A stretch of 64,000 bases of DNA. Origin: Planctobacterium marinum (lineage in GTDB: Bacteria > Pseudomonadota > Gammaproteobacteria > Enterobacterales > Alteromonadaceae). Below, piece by piece: positions 37,967 to 46,399 of the stretch. The position numbers and the translations under genes are program-made. Within the stretch, counting starts at the first letter, position 1, and each line of letters starts with the position of its first letter. The notes below the pieces were generated by a model. That model had not been told where the DNA came from and searched no databases. It was given only the letters and a program-made list of their open reading frames with translations. The stretch is taken from the NCBI RefSeq assembly GCF_020687805.1, contig NZ_JAJEWQ010000001.1, forward strand, positions 329,191-393,190, given 5' to 3'.

Positions 37967-40105
37967 ATGAGTTTAGTTATTCCCTCACTTCCGCAAAAAG
38001 ATTCGGCGACCCAGCAAGCGGCAAGAGCTTTTCAGCTCTCGGTAGCAGGCACATCGTTTAATTACATGAATACGTATATGTTAGGTGTAGCATTATCTGC
38101 TGACCTGCCAGAAGGTGAAGAATTTAATACTCCTTACAAACTAAAATTGATCCCAATTGTTGCGACGATGATGGCCAACCTCATCGCCAATCTTGAGGAT
38201 ATGCTGGAAGAAGAGAAAGCGCTCACCAAAAAACACTCAATTTTGGATCGCATCCGGGATGCAGCAAAAGAATTGATCGATTTTCAGGACACCAGCATCA
38301 GCGATAAAGTGGACGCAATCGGTGACATATTTGATGCCCTTGACGATATTCCGGAAGCGCTGGGCGTAGAGCTGCGCAGTTTGCCTTCCAAATTGCAAAG
38401 TAGCTTAAAAGCCATCAAAAAATTGGCAAAAGAAGTGGAAAAAAACGGACCCACTGCAATTTTAAAAAGCTCGATGTGGGATTTACTGTCAGCCACCGAT
38501 CGGCGTGAAATCCTGGAAGCGGAAACCTGGCAGCGATATAAGCAATTGTTTCAAAAGATCCCCACCCCGTTAATGCTGCAGATTGATGATGATAGAAAGC
38601 CCTGGATGGCTGACGCGCAGTTCCAGTGTATGGAAGACTGGTTTTTGGGTTATCTCCAGGTCGGGGGCTTTAATACGACAATGCTGCGAGGTGTGCGCTT
38701 AAACGCACCAGAAAATACCGACATTGTTGATCTGGACAAGTTACTGACGAAGTTTCCGGTAACAGACAGCATATTAAAAACAGAAGTTGGTGACGACACC
38801 GTTAGCTTAAAAGCCGCTGCAGAACAAAATCGTCTCTACGTAGTGGATTACGCCTGTCTTGAAGGCGCCAGCTGTGTACCGGTGCACGGCGAAGAGCGCT
38901 TTTTAGGGGCACCTATGTGCCTGTTTTATCTGAACCCGAATCCGCCCGCCGGATATCCACAATCAGAAGGCGGAGCTTTACAGCCCATTGCGATTCAGTT
39001 GCTCCAAAGCCCTGATCCGGTAAAAGCCCCGCTGTTTACACCCAAAGATGCCGGCAATGCTAATGATGAAAATGGTTATAAATGGATGATTGCCAAATAT
39101 TTTGTCAATGTCAGTAATGCCATTCAGCATGAATCGGTGGCGCACCTTGGCGATTGTCACCTGGAAATTGACCCCATGGTGGTGGCGGCAAACCGCAACT
39201 TCGCGAAGGTGCATCCGTTAATGGTGTTGTTAAAACCGCATTTTCGGTTCACCATTAATATTAACCAGAGTGCGCTGCACAGTTTGATTATTCCCGGTGG
39301 TGTGGTGGCGACGAATGTTGGCCCAAGAATTCAGGATACCTGGGATATGGTGGCTGAGGCCCACAAAAACTGGAAGTTTGATGATAATAATCCTGAGGTG
39401 CTGTTTGCACGACGTGGTGTCGATACCCTGCCCAGCTTCCCGTTTCGCGATGATACCATGCTGTTGTGGCAGGCAACCTTTAACTGGGTATCTGATTACA
39501 TTGATATTTACTATCGCGAAGATGACGACGTGCGCCAGGACTTTGAATTGCAAAACTGGATCAATGAGATGGTTTCCGGAGACTATGCCGGATTTAAAGG
39601 CTTTGAACACCTGGAACAAAACCCGGAATCCAGTGGACACCCCTGGGTATTAGGTTCGGTAGATTATTTAAAACGCATTATTGCTCAGATCATTTACATT
39701 GCGGGGCCTCTGCATGCGTCTGTTAACTTTGCGCAATATCCACTCATGTCTTTTATGCCCAGTGTGGCAGGCACTATCTATGAACCGGCTCCGGGAAAAG
39801 ATACCGTAATTAACAACGAAGAAGATTGTTGTAAGTACTATCCTCCATTGGATGTATCCTCGTATACCTACCTGTTCGAATACCTGTTATCCAGCCTGCA
39901 GTACGATACCTTTGGTTATTATGATGAGGGGGATGAGAAAGACCAGGGCCCCTACTTTGACGATACCCGGGTATTAGCACCGCTGACGAAGTTTCAGCAG
40001 GCGTTACAAGAGATTGAAACTACCATCACAGAGCGTAATAAGACCCGGCCAATGGAATATCCTTTCCAGGTTCCGTCTAAAATTCCGAACAGTATCAGTA
40101 TCTGA
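37967..40105 (+). CDS. Bacterial lipoxygenase
   Basis: 712 residues. Non-heme iron dioxygenase of polyunsaturated fatty acids. All iron ligands are visible: His388 and His393 in HESVAHLGDCH, His583 and Asn587 in LHASVNFAQ, and the C-terminal Ile712. The stretch ...LEIDPMVV and KVHPLMVLLKPHF is the family core. The N-terminus (SLPQKDSATQQAARAFQL, FNYMNTYM) matches bacterial lipoxygenases such as Pseudomonas LoxA, including a helical lid at about 60-180 that here is rich in Lys/Asp/Leu helices. Unlike LoxA there is no evident signal peptide. RBS AAGGATAAAGG precedes the ATG. Downstream hairpin at 40118. Which fatty acid is used is unknown. Confidence 0.93.
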   Translation: MSLVIPSLPQKDSATQQAARAFQLSVAGTSFNYMNTYMLGVALSADLPEGEEFNTPYKLKLIPIVATMMANLIANLEDMLEEEKALTKKHSILDRIRDAAKELIDFQDTSISDKVDAIGDIFDALDDIPEALGVELRSLPSKLQSSLKAIKKLAKEVEKNGPTAILKSSMWDLLSATDRREILEAETWQRYKQLFQKIPTPLMLQIDDDRKPWMADAQFQCMEDWFLGYLQVGGFNTTMLRGVRLNAPENTDIVDLDKLLTKFPVTDSILKTEVGDDTVSLKAAAEQNRLYVVDYACLEGASCVPVHGEERFLGAPMCLFYLNPNPPAGYPQSEGGALQPIAIQLLQSPDPVKAPLFTPKDAGNANDENGYKWMIAKYFVNVSNAIQHESVAHLGDCHLEIDPMVVAANRNFAKVHPLMVLLKPHFRFTININQSALHSLIIPGGVVATNVGPRIQDTWDMVAEAHKNWKFDDNNPEVLFARRGVDTLPSFPFRDDTMLLWQATFNWVSDYIDIYYREDDDVRQDFELQNWINEMVSGDYAGFKGFEHLEQNPESSGHPWVLGSVDYLKRIIAQIIYIAGPLHASVNFAQYPLMSFMPSVAGTIYEPAPGKDTVINNEEDCCKYYPPLDVSSYTYLFEYLLSSLQYDTFGYYDEGDEKDQGPYFDDTRVLAPLTKFQQALQEIETTITERNKTRPMEYPFQVPSKIPNSISI

Positions 40106-40117
40106 TACGAATTAAAA

Positions 40118-40144
40118 AACCGGAGAGCGCAATGCTTTCCGGTT
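40118..40144. terminator. Hairpin between lipoxygenase and substrate-binding protein genes
   Basis: AACCGGAGAGC / GCTTTCCGGTT with one mismatch, preceded by an A run on the plus strand (T run on minus). It lies between the convergent stops and may serve both; it slightly overlaps the stop of the minus-strand gene. Confidence 0.65.
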
Positions 40145-40985
40145 AGTTCGTACCTGGTGTAATGTTGGTGGAGCCATTCAGGCAACGCTTCAGCGGACTG
40201 TCCGCCCAAACAGACGCATCAGGTGGAGTCACGTAGCGGGCGACGATTTCGGCGTAGGTGTTGTCTTGCAACATCCTGTCCATTGCGCTTTGCAAGGCAT
40301 TTACAATAGTTAAATCGGTGCTTTTATGCAGTGCCAGGTGATTGCCGCCCAGCGCATCATCATTGAGTTCCAATACCGGCACAACATCAGCCGGCGTTAA
40401 GCCAACCCGTTTAAGTTGATATGCCAATGTTAGCGAAGAACCTATCATAAGGTCGAGTTTGTTGTGGGCAAACATCTCGCTGTCTTCATGCTTGTTGGAA
40501 AAGGTCAGGTATTCCTCGCCTTCTGTCATGCCCAAATCATTGAGAACATCCTGGTAAATATCTCCTCGAGCAATACCCACAGTGTAATTCAGTAAGTCTT
40601 GTTCGCCATTAACGATAATATCAGTACGTGACTTTAATCGGTAAAAACACGCATTGCTAAATACCAATGGGCCTGCCCAGCGAAACAGCGCTTCCCGTTT
40701 TGGGTAACGCGCAGTGGTAAAAACTCCGGTGTTTTCCTGCGACAATGCCGCGGTATAAGCCCGGTTCCAGTGTACCAGATTAAAATCACATTCAATCTCT
40801 GCTAACTCACAGGCGGTAGCCACAATTTCATAGTTGATTCCCGTTAGTTGTTCTTCTTGCAAAAAGTTATACGGAGGGAATGACTCAGTAAACAGTTGTA
40901 ACGGCGTATTATGGGCATTAGCCGCCTGGCTCGCGAACAAAACGCCGGTCATTGCGGTGACGATATAACGCGCCATTTGCATCAT
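40143..40985 (-). CDS. Periplasmic solute-binding protein (family 3-like)
   Basis: 280 residues from the ATG at 40985 (an ATG follows immediately at 40982); the frame from 41015 adds ten residues. Signal peptide MMQMARYIVTAMTGVLFA with cleavage near ANAH. The mature protein opens with LFTESFPPYNFLQEEQLTGINYEIV, split, the typical start of family-3 amino-acid-binding proteins, followed by DLMIGSSLTLAYQLKR and a C-terminal ARYVTPP. No permease or ATPase gene is nearby, as usual for the orphan proteins of this type in marine gammaproteobacteria. Last gene of the mscS operon, 40 bases after the SRPBCC gene. Confidence 0.85.
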   Translation of the reverse strand: MMQMARYIVTAMTGVLFASQAANAHNTPLQLFTESFPPYNFLQEEQLTGINYEIVATACELAEIECDFNLVHWNRAYTAALSQENTGVFTTARYPKREALFRWAGPLVFSNACFYRLKSRTDIIVNGEQDLLNYTVGIARGDIYQDVLNDLGMTEGEEYLTFSNKHEDSEMFAHNKLDLMIGSSLTLAYQLKRVGLTPADVVPVLELNDDALGGNHLALHKSTDLTIVNALQSAMDRMLQDNTYAEIVARYVTPPDASVWADSPLKRCLNGSTNITPGTN

Positions 40986-41025
40986 TACTGTAACTCTATC
41001 ATTGGCAACTGGCACACGGGTTTGC

Positions 41026-41478
41026 CTAACGATTAAAAAAGCGATAGCGGCTGGCTACGCCTTGCAACAGGTTTGAAAAGGATTTAGCCATCCTGGGACC
41101 AAAATAATTGTCCAGCATCGAACCCAATAACGGGAACTGCATCCCGAACTCTGACGTCCAGTTGACCCGGGTTTTATCGCCCTCTTCGGTAAACTCCATG
41201 CGCCCACCCGGATGATGAATGCGCAACGGCTTTGCGTGCGTGATGCGATATTCTATGACTTTATTTGGCTCAAAGCGGATGATTTCTTCCTGCAGTGTTG
41301 CGCCACTTAATTTCACTTCTCTGACAGCACCAACGCCATTGGGATCATCCTTACCTGACTTTAATAGCTGTGCAGCTTTGATGCCCGGATAAAGATTATA
41401 ATTACTGTGATCAGTTAACATCTTAAATGCCGCATCAATTGGCATATCTAACAATTCTTCAACTTCTATTTTGTACAA
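41026..41478 (-). CDS. SRPBCC (START-like) superfamily protein
   Basis: 150 residues of the polyketide cyclase/dehydrase-like fold: an N-terminal VEELLDMPIDAAFKMLTDHS, a GVGAVREVKLSG turn, LQEEIIRFEPNKVIEYRIT, and GRMEFTEEGDKTRVNWTSEF before the long C-terminal helix. Such proteins bind hydrophobic ligands or act as coenzyme Q chaperones; which one is not clear. It lies 21 bases after the secreted 130-residue gene and 40 bases before the solute-binding protein gene, all co-directional with mscS. Confidence 0.8.
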   Translation of the reverse strand: MYKIEVEELLDMPIDAAFKMLTDHSNYNLYPGIKAAQLLKSGKDDPNGVGAVREVKLSGATLQEEIIRFEPNKVIEYRITHAKPLRIHHPGGRMEFTEEGDKTRVNWTSEFGMQFPLLGSMLDNYFGPRMAKSFSNLLQGVASRYRFFNR

Positions 41479-41499
41479 AACAACTTCCTAAACAATGGG

Positions 41500-41892
41500 T
41501 TAGTCGTCAAATACAGTGCTACAACCACCGTACTCATTAAATGCTTTATCCCAACGACGAACGTCGTTAGCTCTGCGCCACCTCTGATGAAAAAACTCCA
41601 TTAAACAGGGACCGCTTTCCGTCTGGATAAGCAGTGTATCATTTTCCTGTACCTTGTCGTATTCTGGATAAACTTCCTTTGCTCCCCAGAAATGACCACC
41701 GTTGTGTTGTGCATACTGCAACCAAAACGACTCAAGTGGCATCCACTGTTGCTGTTGGTTGTGCCAGGCCAGATGGTTGTCATTAAACCTCCTGACATCG
41801 CCATGGCGCGGGGTACCCTGGGCTAACAATTGCCAGGATAAACAACCTGACAACAGGATTGCAAGGCAGCGACTAGCCCGGTAATTAAGCAT
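41500..41892 (-). CDS. Secreted protein of unknown function
   Basis: 130 residues from the ATG at 41892, which overlaps the mscS stop by eight bases; the longer frame is inside mscS. Signal peptide MLNYRASRCLAILLSGCLSW, cleavage near LLAQ. The mature part is rich in Trp, His and Arg (HLAWHNQQQQWMPLESFW, FFHQRWRRANDVRRWDKAF) with two Cys that could pair. No family recognised. Confidence 0.7.
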   Translation of the reverse strand: MLNYRASRCLAILLSGCLSWQLLAQGTPRHGDVRRFNDNHLAWHNQQQQWMPLESFWLQYAQHNGGHFWGAKEVYPEYDKVQENDTLLIQTESGPCLMEFFHQRWRRANDVRRWDKAFNEYGGCSTVFDD

Positions 41893-42733
41893 TGTTCCCC
41901 TCAGCCGATAACAGCGTAACTTCCCGTTGCGGAAATGGAATGGCAATATTATGGGTTTTCAAGGTATCCCAAATCATTTTATTGACCTGATATCGACAGG
42001 CAAACAATTTGTCAGTTTCCACCCAATAACGCAATTCAATGTTTACCGAGCTATCGGCAAACTCTGCAATCCCGATGAGCGGCGGCGGCTCCTGTGCGAC
42101 AACATCCATACCCTGTAAGGCATCGCGTAGAAGCGCAATAACCTGATCCAAATCACTGTTATAGGCCACACCTACCTGCATTTCCGTTAATGTATACTTG
42201 CGAGAGTTGTGCAGTATTTCACCCACAATATGCCGGTTTGGGATCAGGATTTCGACCCCATCTTCATCTTCCAGTTTGGTAAAGGCCAGGGTAATTTCTC
42301 TGACAACCCCCGCAGCACCTTCAACCCGGATGGTATCTCCCACCACAAAAGGCCGGGCAAGAATAATGTTAAACCCTGCCCCATAATTAGACAGCAAACC
42401 TTGTACCGCCAGTCCAGCACCTAAACCCAATGCACCAATTGCGGCCACGAAAGGCGTTATACTGATGCCAATCATGTTTAAACAGATGATGGCTATCATT
42501 ACCAGAATAGTGATCTTAACCACATTCCCGATAAACTGAGACAAGGTAATATCCAGGTTTTTACGTTTGCATAGCCCCACCACGGCAGACGAAATACGTC
42601 GGGCTATAATTAACCCCAGGATAAAGACAAAGAGCGCTCCCAGTAGCTGGAAGCTATACTCCACAAGAAAGTTAACAATAAGGCTGTAGATCTGTTGTAC
42701 TTGTTCTAATTGTTGATTAGCAGATTCATTCAT
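41885..42733 (-). CDS. mscS: Small-conductance mechanosensitive channel, MscS family
   Basis: 282 residues. Three membrane helices: about 20-45, 65-85, and the pore helix with the Gly/Ala pattern AAIGALGLGAGLAVQGLLSN near residue 100, followed by the beta domain (NIILARPFVVGDTIRVEGAAG, RHIVGEILHN) and the alpha/beta C-terminal domain (VGVAYNSDLDQVIALLRDAL). Length and helix pattern match E. coli MscS, which vents solutes on hypo-osmotic shock. First gene of a four-gene minus-strand operon. Confidence 0.93.
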   Translation of the reverse strand: MNESANQQLEQVQQIYSLIVNFLVEYSFQLLGALFVFILGLIIARRISSAVVGLCKRKNLDITLSQFIGNVVKITILVMIAIICLNMIGISITPFVAAIGALGLGAGLAVQGLLSNYGAGFNIILARPFVVGDTIRVEGAAGVVREITLAFTKLEDEDGVEILIPNRHIVGEILHNSRKYTLTEMQVGVAYNSDLDQVIALLRDALQGMDVVAQEPPPLIGIAEFADSSVNIELRYWVETDKLFACRYQVNKMIWDTLKTHNIAIPFPQREVTLLSAEGNNA

Positions 42734-42993
42734 GGGTTATTCTCAAGTTTTGAGAGGTTCAAATATTAATACAAACAGGTGTTTATGCCCCAAACAAGCT
42801 AACCTGTATATTCTTAACTGACATACTACTACAACATCTGGCTTTGCTACACATAGGCAATTAGTCTTAGATTAAAAATTGCTCATTGTCATTGCTTCTG
42901 CTAAAAATAGGCATGCACAACACAAGTGCTGACACAAGAAGCCGATGTTTTACCTTGTTACAGCACAATTTCAAACTCATCTAAACAGCTACC

Positions 42994-43683
42994 ATGAACA
43001 ACGGACGACAGCATTCAGATATCGATGGCAAGATGGAACTAAAGGTTGCAGCTGAACTTGCGCGGGTTAAGCAGCAGGTATCAGATCTGCAACGGCAATT
43101 AAAAGAAGCTGAATCGCTGGCAAATCTGGGCCTTTGGCAGTGGCACATTGCTGAGGATATTGTGGTGTGGTCGGAAAATGCCTACAAAATATTTGAGGTT
43201 GAACCGGGTTCTCCTGTTACCTACCAAAAAGTGTTGGAAAGAATCCACCCCGACGACAGAGAAAAGCACAACCAACGCACCCAGGAATGGCTCAAAAATG
43301 CCGGGGGAGCACCTTATGAATATCGACTGCGAATTGATGAACGAATAAAGTACCTGAAAGTGTATGGTAAAGTAGAACAGGATCACGATGGCAAGCCAGT
43401 GCGATTTTTTGGGGCCATCCAGGATATTACCGAACAGGTGACGCTACAAAACAAGTTGGAAGCGTCACTGACTCATGTGATCAATGACTTTATCCCCATT
43501 TGTGCCTGGTGTCAGGCCATAAAAGATGAGCAACAAGGCTGGTTATCCATCGAAGAATATTTACACAGCAAAAATGCCGGTGCGTCTCTGAGCCATGGTA
43601 TTTGCCCGTCCTGCATGCAAAAGGCAGAAGCCGATTTCGAAGCGAATATGGAAAAACTGCACAACATTAAACAAATGAAATAA
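42994..43683 (+). CDS. PAS-domain protein with C-terminal Cys-rich motif
   Basis: 229 residues. A short coiled N-terminus (VKQQVSDLQRQLKEAESLA) leads to one PAS domain (LGLWQWHIAEDIVVWSENAY, then RIHPDDREKHNQ, FFGAIQDITEQ). Instead of a kinase or GGDEF output it ends with a Cys motif: IPICAWCQAIKDEQQGW, SHGICPSCMQKAE, i.e. two CxxC pairs that probably bind zinc. This IPIC..C tail is known at the ends of some PAS-containing signalling proteins; its function is not established. Divergent from mscS. The ligand for the PAS domain cannot be read. Confidence 0.85.
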   Translation: MNNGRQHSDIDGKMELKVAAELARVKQQVSDLQRQLKEAESLANLGLWQWHIAEDIVVWSENAYKIFEVEPGSPVTYQKVLERIHPDDREKHNQRTQEWLKNAGGAPYEYRLRIDERIKYLKVYGKVEQDHDGKPVRFFGAIQDITEQVTLQNKLEASLTHVINDFIPICAWCQAIKDEQQGWLSIEEYLHSKNAGASLSHGICPSCMQKAEADFEANMEKLHNIKQMK

Positions 43684-43878
43684 CGCTAATCTATTGTTTT
43701 CAACATATTTTACATTGTGCCGCGGATGGACTTGCAGGGACAAAATTAAGACACTGTCAACCAGTGGCTTCTCAACTTACGCTTTCAGGTCAATTATGGC
43801 AATTTCTGGTGCTGCGCAATTTTCCGATCGCAAAGAATTCATTTTATTTATCGCGCACTATTATAAACGTGCCACTGC

Positions 43879-44769
43879 TCAAAATTTTATAACGTCATCA
43901 AGACAGCTCAGGGCGTCTTCGTCAACACTTTTGAGATGCGCGGATATGCTAACGACAACACTATAATTCGAAAAAGCGGAAAATGAAGCGTTTCCGGCAA
44001 CCACAATTTTTTTATCGTTGGCGAATGAAAATGCAGGAACGCCAACAACATCGATTGTTTTATACACAGACTCTGTTTCTATTGGATTGAAGTAGGTTGA
44101 GTCAGGAATAATGTAAGATTCAACGCCAATCGCAGCGAGAGCGGCCTGAACTGAACTTTTTTCATATTCAGAACCTGCAAGATGAACATGTCTGACTTCA
44201 AGTGCATTGCTATTTGCGGCACAGAACTCGACATCTTCCCAGACGGAAAAGTCTTTAAAACAAGCTGAACAATCTACCGACCAAAAATGAGTCAGGGTTA
44301 CTTTATTTTCTGAGGATAAAAGATTTTGATATGCAAAGCTCTCAATAACTTCCCCATTAAAATCACGTTTAATATTGATAAGCGTCGATTCAATTTGAAA
44401 AATATTTAAGACATGCAAACCAAAAAATACCAGTAGCGACAAAGAGATCGCTGATTGAATGAAATACCTCTTGTTAGAAATTAGATGAAGAAGCAGCGAC
44501 ACTAACGTTGCAACGATGGGGGCAACTAAAATGACAAGGACATGAAACAGGCGATCAAATATTACAACGCTACCGAAAGTGACAAGCCAGGGGAGAAGCA
44601 GTAACGAAATCCACCACAATCGTTTTTTTAATGAGTGATTTGTTTTCAATAAGTAATATGATGAAAACAAGAACCCAAAAAACAAAATTGATAGCTGAAT
44701 TCTCCAACCCAAGGCTCCTGACAGAATACCTGCCAGAAGCGCAATAATTACCACTAAGACCTTGCTCAT
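43879..44769 (-). CDS. Membrane protein with thioredoxin-like (TlpA) domain
   Basis: 296 residues from the ATG at 44769. Residues 1-135 contain about four to five membrane helices. The periplasmic C-terminal part carries a CxxC motif in THFWSVDCSACFKDF (the first Cys about residue 175), a downstream cis-Pro candidate VGVPAFSF, and an overall TlpA-like order. Two further Cys (EFCAAN, LSCLDD). Probably a membrane-tethered thiol-disulfide protein; partners are unknown. It is an isolated gene in AT-rich surroundings. Confidence 0.75.
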   Translation of the reverse strand: MSKVLVVIIALLAGILSGALGWRIQLSILFFGFLFSSYYLLKTNHSLKKRLWWISLLLLPWLVTFGSVVIFDRLFHVLVILVAPIVATLVSLLLHLISNKRYFIQSAISLSLLVFFGLHVLNIFQIESTLINIKRDFNGEVIESFAYQNLLSSENKVTLTHFWSVDCSACFKDFSVWEDVEFCAANSNALEVRHVHLAGSEYEKSSVQAALAAIGVESYIIPDSTYFNPIETESVYKTIDVVGVPAFSFANDKKIVVAGNASFSAFSNYSVVVSISAHLKSVDEDALSCLDDVIKF

Positions 44770-45230
44770 CAATTTACTCTATACCTCTGTTTGAGCATAT
44801 GCCGAGGCAAGGATATGCCCCAAATACCCTGCAAACAAGCCTTTTGTTGCGCAATTACCTGCCCTGCTTGTACAAAGCCCATCGAACCTGGTGGTTAAAT
44901 TTATTAGGTTCTTAGCCGTCATGCCGATTTAAACCGCCACTTTTCAAATTTAGGTGACACGAATGCGACTGCAAAAAACAAAATGGCAGAAAGGCACTAG
45001 TGTGAACTTTCTTCAAATACGCCAAAGCCCAATTCAGGTAATACAACCTGGGTAATCAAACCCACAACAACACCCAGGAAAAGTAACGTTTCCCAATGAA
45101 TTTCCGCAGTGTTAGATAGACGTCTGCCAGGCAAATAGCCCACGGTTGGTAGAAAATCTTAGCTCGATGATTTTTTATGATACTCCTGAAAGCGTCTTAC
45201 TTATTTGAGACATTTGATCTGGCATAGGTT
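44770..45230. other. Intergenic region with a truncated membrane-protein fragment
   Basis: On the minus strand, 44997-45158 is an open fragment of 53 codons without a good start: DFLPTVGYLPGRRLSNTAE, then IHWETLLFLGVVVGLITQVV and LPELGFGVFEESSH. It reads as the C-terminal end of a membrane protein whose 5' part is gone. Nothing else is recognised here. Confidence 0.35.
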
Positions 45231-45527
45231 TTATTGAACCCTATGCCGAGTTATGTCCATACGTTTATGGAGAACACGAACAATTACTATGGAAGCATCA
45301 TTGACTTGGTAAATAATAATATGATGATTGTATGGGTGAAGTCTTAAACTCGGTCTAATTTCATCAACTGACCTGCCCAACAAAGGGGATGATGCCAGTT
45401 TGGAAAAAGCGTTTTCCAGATCTTGCAAATAAACGTCAGCTTGAGCTGCTCCCCATTCTTGAAATGTATAATCCCAAATACCAAGCAGGTCATTCCGAGC
45501 TAGAGGTTTAATTTCAATTTTAAGCAT
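45231..45527 (-). CDS. parE: ParE-type toxin (RelE/ParE superfamily)
   Basis: 98 residues from the ATG at 45527, which overlaps the antitoxin stop as ATGCTTAA. Family features: IKPLARNDLLGIWDYTFQEWG at the N-terminus, DLENAFSKLASSPLLGR in the middle and the strand pair YNHHIIIYQV / IVIVRVLHKRMD ending in the terminal helix. ParE toxins poison DNA gyrase; RelE-like relatives cleave mRNA. The fold alone does not distinguish them, but the RHH antitoxin of the ParD type makes gyrase the likelier target. Confidence 0.92.
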   Translation of the reverse strand: MLKIEIKPLARNDLLGIWDYTFQEWGAAQADVYLQDLENAFSKLASSPLLGRSVDEIRPSLRLHPYNHHIIIYQVNDASIVIVRVLHKRMDITRHRVQ

Positions 45528-45771
45528 CGACCCCGGCATTTTTTCTTGCCTCAACAATAATGCTGCTCATATCCAAGGGTATAGACGCACCGCTGTTTAG
45601 ACCATCGTCAATGGCTGTTCGCAGGGCTTCCAGCTTTGCCTGATAAACTTCATCCTGTTGCATTTTTAGGCGAAGAGCTTCACGAATAACTTCACTTGCA
45701 TTATTGTACATGCCTGTATCAAGTTGCTGCTTAATGTAATCTTCAAATACGGTGCTTAAGTTAACGTTCAT
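45520..45771 (-). CDS. parD: ParD-type antitoxin (ribbon-helix-helix)
   Basis: 83 residues: the N-terminal strand and helices NVNLSTVFEDYIKQQLDTG and YNNASEVIREALRLKMQQDE form the RHH DNA-binding domain, followed by an acidic tail that binds the toxin. A GGAGG ribosome-binding site is close to the ATG. It should repress its own promoter at 45792-45831. Confidence 0.92.
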   Translation of the reverse strand: MNVNLSTVFEDYIKQQLDTGMYNNASEVIREALRLKMQQDEVYQAKLEALRTAIDDGLNSGASIPLDMSSIIVEARKNAGVDA

Positions 45772-45791
45772 GGTAAGTACCTCCAGAATCT

Positions 45792-45831
45792 AATTTACAC
45801 CCATATGTCTGATATTGTCAATTTTGGACAT
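45792..45831 (-). promoter_or_regulatory. parDE promoter and probable operator
   Basis: Minus strand: TTGACA (45816-45821), 18-base spacer, TAAATT (45792-45797). An inverted pair ATGTC (45805-45809) / GACAT (45827-45831) overlaps the -35, fitting autorepression by ParD. Confidence 0.6.
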
Positions 45832-45869
45832 TAAGAGAGTTGCATCCAAGGACACTCCTTAGTCGTTGT

Positions 45870-45918
45870 TCAATGGCGAAACAGTGATCGAAATTCAACA
45901 GCGAAATGTTGATCGAAG
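45870..45918. repeat. Two tandem 21-base imperfect repeats
   Basis: TCAATGGCGAAACAGTGATC... (45870) and TCAACAGCGAAATGTTGATC... (45895) differ at few positions. The arrangement recalls the repeated termini of IS21-family elements; no transposase is present, so this would be a relic. Confidence 0.3.
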
Positions 45919-46113
45919 ATCGCAAGGGGCTATGACATGCCCATTACTCGATGGGGATAACCACTATAAAGAACGGCTGAGAAGTGTCTGAGTTTTTAGT
46001 GGCGATTCAGCTTGAAGCAATCAATAAAGTAATTACTGTCTACGATGCGTCTACAAAGCGAAAGAAGATAACAAATGGTTTAGAGAGTTAAATATTAGGG
46101 GTGATTCTAAATT

Positions 46114-46194
46114 ATTGATTTTATTGATGAATATAATGTTGCCCGGGGCCGGACTTGAACCGGCACGATCTTACGAACGAGGGATTTTAAATAC
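46114..46194 (-). repeat. Degenerate copy of the tRNA-Leu 3' half (att-like site)
   Basis: Positions 46114-46194 match 58595-58675 with two mismatches over 81 bases. The match includes the 27 bases (TTATTGATTTTATTGATGAA...) that lie inside the right-hand prophage next to its attR, then the tRNA-Leu 3' end through the anticodon stem. It is therefore an attR-like junction left by a related element. Confidence 0.8.
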
Positions 46195-46399
46195 TTTCCA
46201 AATCTCTTTTAAATCAGTATGCTATTGATTTTATTAAAGTTGCTCTACCTGCCTATGCCTTTTCTTACTGTCACTTTGCAGGCATTATGTAGGCAATGTT
46301 TTCAAAATAAACATCTATTGAGGCATGGAGATTTTCAAGCCTCTGGATGCCTTTACACATAAGCTATCCTTTTGTTTAACAGAACTTGCTTGTCTGCTT

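Larger units (their letters stand above)
45772..46399. other. Intergenic region at the left border of the tRNA-Leu integration hotspot
   Basis: 628 bases without a gene. It holds the parDE promoter, the two tandem repeats at 45870-45918 and the degenerate tRNA-Leu fragment at 46114-46194, listed separately. Confidence 0.6.

Noticed and set aside
46138-46200. A functional second tRNA-Leu gene
   Set aside because: Only the 3' half through the anticodon arm is present; the 5' acceptor strand and D arm are missing, as at 47.46 kb.
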